From: Anaeromonas frigoriresistens
Lineage (GTDB): Bacteria; Bacillota; Clostridia; Tissierellales; SIT17
Assembly (NCBI RefSeq): GCF_016820655.1
Contig: NZ_WSFT01000042.1
Coordinates: forward strand, 1-61,568
Length of the DNA stretch: 61,568 nt
Direction: 5' to 3'
How positions within the stretch are numbered: the stretch's first letter is position 1; every line of letters starts with the position of its first letter. A program made the translations under genes and the position numbers. The notes below the pieces were generated by a model. The model was not told the origin of the DNA and did no database searches. It saw nothing but the letters and a program-made list of their open reading frames with translations. Below, one piece after another: positions 61,425 through 61,568 of the stretch.

Positions 61425-61568
61425 GTGTTTACTAAAAAAGGTTTCTTAGTAGTATTGGTGTTATTTTTGTCTATTGGGTTTTTAGTTAACTTAACACACC
61501 GTATTGAAGTAGCAGAAGTGATTCCACCATTAGAAACACGAGGATTAGAAGTAGCAGAAGTGATTCCA
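61425..61568 (+). CDS. Exported peptide precursor with in-frame repeats (cut by window end)
   Basis: GTG 61425 lies 1 nt after the regulator stop and 9 bases after GGGGG. The visible 48 residues start MFTKKGFLVVLVLFLSIGFL, a signal-peptide-like stretch. They continue NLTHRIEVAEVIPPLETRG and begin a second copy, LEVAEVIP, with a period of 14 residues. The reading frame is still open at the end of the window. Layout (receptor, then a secreted precursor) matches RRNPP quorum-sensing cassettes, in which the mature peptide comes from the repeated C-terminus. The repeat number is unknown. Confidence 0.75.
   Translation, partial: MFTKKGFLVVLVLFLSIGFLVNLTHRIEVAEVIPPLETRGLEVAEVIP
61506..61568 (+). 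repeat. Tandem repeat encoding EVAEVIP
   Basis: The 21-bp stretch at 61506-61526 recurs without change at 61548-61568, a period of 42 bp (14 codons). It may continue beyond the window. Confidence 0.8.

Noticed and set aside
1-61568. CRISPR array
   Set aside because: No series of regularly spaced 25-40 bp direct repeats was seen; the only direct repeats are the operator pair, the REP-like units and the coding repeat at the right end.

Overview
The window is AT-rich DNA from an anaerobic low-GC Gram-positive bacterium, most likely a member of the Clostridia or Tissierellia. The signs are a very strong AT codon bias, GGAGG-type ribosome binding sites, a serine T-box leader, a PyrR-type pyr leader, RRNPP-like XRE/TPR regulators, and catabolic and secreted peptidase genes. 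No single gene fixes the genus by eye. The left edge cuts a 5S rRNA gene, so the window starts at the end of an rRNA operon. The right edge cuts a peptide precursor gene.

Layout. 1-8.6 kb: end of rRNA operon, an LtaS-like lipoteichoic acid synthase, small unknown genes, a NiaR-type repressor followed by a PTS_EIIC_2/PfoR-family membrane protein, and a large UPF0182 membrane protein. 8.6-17.5 kb: a leader with an unidentified structured RNA plus a serine T-box in front of serS; two tandem M1-like lipoprotein peptidases; a D-Ala-D-Ala carboxypeptidase; tRNA-Arg(CCT); tadA; a HAD phosphatase; queG. 17.5-27.1 kb: a Rieske/FAD oxidoreductase divergent from an NfsA-like nitroreductase; an XRE-TPR regulator divergent from four tandem 28-33 codon micro-ORFs, an MFS exporter and an APH-like kinase; a LysM protein; a broken gene; a GGDEF protein. 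27.1-45.4 kb: secreted cyanophycinase, msrB, recQ, a flavoprotein, rhomboid protease, secreted zincin, CBS/DRTGG pyrophosphatase, lipid kinase, TraB/PrgY-like protein, CNT nucleoside transporter, a metal-efflux ATPase with its ArsR-type sensor, and a DinG-like helicase. 45.4-51.6 kb: an accessory stretch with secreted proteins, a thermolysin-family protease, an IS3 remnant and broken genes. 51.6-57.6 kb: pyrBICFKDE behind a PyrR-type attenuator. 57.6-61.6 kb: YitT and DUF2254 membrane proteins, then a second XRE-TPR regulator followed after 1 nt by a signal-peptide-bearing precursor with in-frame repeats.

The most striking content is two different putative peptide-signalling loci built on the same XRE-TPR (RRNPP-like) receptor type. 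In the first (19.9-24.2 kb) the receptor gene is divergent from a row of four micro-ORFs. Each has its own strong ribosome binding site, none has an obvious signal peptide, and all end in a similar hydrophobic/charged segment finishing in tyrosine. Two identical 18-bp operator-like repeats, placed 63 bp apart, flank the micro-ORF promoter. The row continues into an MFS exporter and a kinase-like gene. In the second (60.1-61.6 kb) the receptor is followed by an exported precursor whose C-terminal part repeats a 14-residue unit containing EVAEVIP. Both are inferences from layout and sequence; I know of no description of the four-peptide arrangement.

Several leaders look riboregulated: serS (T-box), pyrB (PyrR attenuator plus a second PyrR-like loop over the ribosome binding site), the DUF2254 gene (a terminator within its own leader), and possibly the LtaS-like gene. 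REP-like inverted repeats occur near 40.1 kb and 54.4 kb.
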